Source: Porticoccaceae bacterium (GTDB lineage: Bacteria > Pseudomonadota > Gammaproteobacteria > Pseudomonadales > Porticoccaceae). Taken from it: DNA of 5,779 nucleotides. The notes under the pieces were generated by a model. That model was given only the letters and a program-made list of their open reading frames with translations. It ran no database searches and had not been told where the DNA came from. Below, one piece after another: positions 1 to 5,779 of the stretch (its first letter is position 1; each line of letters opens with the position of its first letter). The translations under genes and the position numbers were made by a program. Where the stretch lies: contig JAUUYV010000138.1 in NCBI GenBank assembly GCA_030590275.1, positions 1-5,779 of the forward strand, read 5' to 3'.

Positions 1-5450
<5,450 letters not shown>

Positions 5451-5452
<2 letters not shown>

Positions 5453-5470
5453 GGCATCTCTAATGCCCTT
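5451..5470 (+). terminator. Weak hairpin immediately after the gltD stop
   Basis: GGCAT (5453-5457) and ATGCC (5463-5467) can pair around a 5-base loop. Two A-T pairs can extend the stem if C5468 is bulged. The hairpin overlaps the last bases of the stop codon and no clear T-run follows (CATATTT), so it is a poor intrinsic terminator. It may serve as a 3'-end stabiliser or mean nothing. Seen by eye; no folding energy was computed. Confidence 0.3.
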
Positions 5471-5481
5471 CATATTTACCG

Positions 5482-5509
5482 CATCAGTAGCCTTCATCAA
5501 GTAGCTCTT
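5482..5509 (+). repeat. Imperfect tandem direct repeat in the gltD-hemE gap
   Basis: CATCAGTAGCCTT (5482-5494) is followed directly by CATCAAGTAGCTCTT (5495-5509). The copies match when one A and one T are inserted in the second. This could be a small local duplication or a pair of protein-binding half sites. No known operator is recognised. Confidence 0.45.
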
Positions 5510-5512
5510 GCT

Positions 5513-5534
5513 GCACGTGTTCTCGTGCTTTATT
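5513..5534 (+). terminator. Candidate intrinsic terminator of the gltBD operon
   Basis: GCACG (5513-5517) and CGTGC (5524-5528) form a five-pair, mostly G-C stem with a six-base loop (TGTTCT). It is followed by TTTATT (5529-5534). The position, about 60 bases past the gltD stop, fits the end of a gltBD transcript. The stem is short and the T-run is interrupted, so termination may be partial, allowing some read-through into hemE. No minus-strand T-run is present, so it is not obviously bidirectional. Confidence 0.45.
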
Positions 5535-5538
5535 GGCT

Positions 5539-5544
5539 TATAAT
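5539..5544 (+). promoter_or_regulatory. Candidate -10 box of a hemE promoter
   Basis: An exact sigma-70 -10 consensus, TATAAT, lies 49 bases before the hemE start, in a locally A/T-rich stretch. The hexamer 17 bases upstream (CGTGTT, 5516-5521) is a weak -35 and overlaps the candidate terminator stem; there is no TGn extended -10. Transcription would begin near 5551 and leave a leader of about 40 bases. The -10 match is direct; promoter activity is inferred. Confidence 0.45.
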
Positions 5545-5577
5545 TCTGATTTGGCACCTATATTGATTTGCATGAAA

Positions 5578-5582
5578 AAGGA
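5578..5582 (+). promoter_or_regulatory. Ribosome binding site of hemE
   Basis: AAGGA inside an A-rich run lies 11 bases before ATG 5594. This is slightly long spacing but it is the only Shine-Dalgarno-like sequence near that start. Confidence 0.55.
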
Positions 5583-5593
5583 TCATATTACTA

Positions 5594-5779
5594 ATGTCCC
5601 CCTTAAAAAACGACCGCCTCTTGCGCGCCCTGTTGCGCCAACCAGTAGATGCTACACCAGTGTGGGTGATGCGCCAGGCTGGTCGTTATCTGCCCGAATA
5701 TAGGGCGATACGAGAGCAGGCCGGTGACTTTATGTCTCTGTGCCAGAATCCTCAGTTGGCTTGTGAGGTTACTCTGCAA
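5594..5779 (+). CDS. hemE: Uroporphyrinogen decarboxylase HemE, N-terminal part (runs off the window)
   Basis: HemE removes the four acetate carboxyl groups of uroporphyrinogen III to give coproporphyrinogen III. It is a cytoplasmic, cofactor-free step of haem synthesis. The window holds 62 complete codons, starting [20 protein letters not shown] and continuing through [16 protein letters not shown], the family signature at residues 22-37. The Arg residues of this signature contact the substrate in known structures. The segment [14 protein letters not shown] then aligns with E. coli HemE without gaps, as I remember it. The full protein is about 355 residues, so roughly 83% lies downstream. 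Start ATG 5594 matches the family N-terminus and has an upstream AAGGA. It follows gltD by 141 bases on the same strand, with its own candidate promoter, so it is probably a separate or partly linked transcription unit. Confidence 0.96.
   Translation, partial: MSPLKNDRLLRALLRQPVDATPVWVMRQAGRYLPEYRAIREQAGDFMSLCQNPQLACEVTLQ

Noticed and set aside
5453..5593. A possible riboswitch, small RNA or tRNA in the gltD-hemE gap.
   Set aside because: The gap is only 141 bases and shows just two short hairpins. There is no tRNA cloverleaf or conserved riboswitch core that I can recognise.
5572..5703. A 43-codon + strand frame ([13 protein letters not shown]...) overlapping the hemE start in another frame, a possible leader peptide.
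   Set aside because: It has no Shine-Dalgarno sequence ahead of its ATG, and most of it overlaps conserved hemE codons. The AAGGA within it is better explained as the hemE ribosome binding site.

Overview
This window is an ordinary chromosomal core-metabolism segment, most probably from a gammaproteobacterium. It holds three genes on the + strand: the 3' nine-tenths of gltB (glutamate synthase large subunit), a complete gltD (glutamate synthase small subunit), and the first 62 codons of hemE (uroporphyrinogen decarboxylase). The proteins resemble the remembered Escherichia coli and Pseudomonas homologues closely. The order gltB-gltD-hemE is the one I recall from Pseudomonas and related marine gammaproteobacteria; in E. 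coli, gltBD and hemE are not adjacent. Base composition looks roughly balanced and uniform, with no visible break suggesting transfer. The genus cannot be fixed from this sequence alone.

Layout: 1-4004 is gltB, cut at its 5' end, so the N-terminal catalytic cysteine and about 140-150 residues lie outside. A 14-base gap carrying a GGAG ribosome binding site leads to gltD (best start ATG 4019, stop 5450-5452), so gltB and gltD form a tight operon. The 141-base gap 5453-5593 holds a weak hairpin just after the gltD stop, an imperfect direct repeat, a second GC-rich hairpin followed by a short T-rich run, an exact TATAAT box and a ribosome binding site. hemE starts at ATG 5594 and runs off the end of the window.

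GltB and GltD together form NADPH-dependent glutamate synthase (GOGAT). GltD takes electrons from NADPH through FAD and its iron-sulfur clusters, and GltB uses them to turn glutamine plus 2-oxoglutarate into two glutamates. With glutamine synthetase this is the high-affinity ammonium assimilation route. HemE acts in tetrapyrrole synthesis. Glutamate is the usual bacterial starting point of that pathway through glutamyl-tRNA, but this gives only a loose metabolic link and the intergenic signals suggest hemE can be transcribed separately.

I looked on both strands for RNA genes, mobile elements, CRISPR arrays, phage or defence genes and unexplained open frames. I found no previously undescribed system. 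The findings below are modest points about starts, intergenic signals and small sequence oddities.
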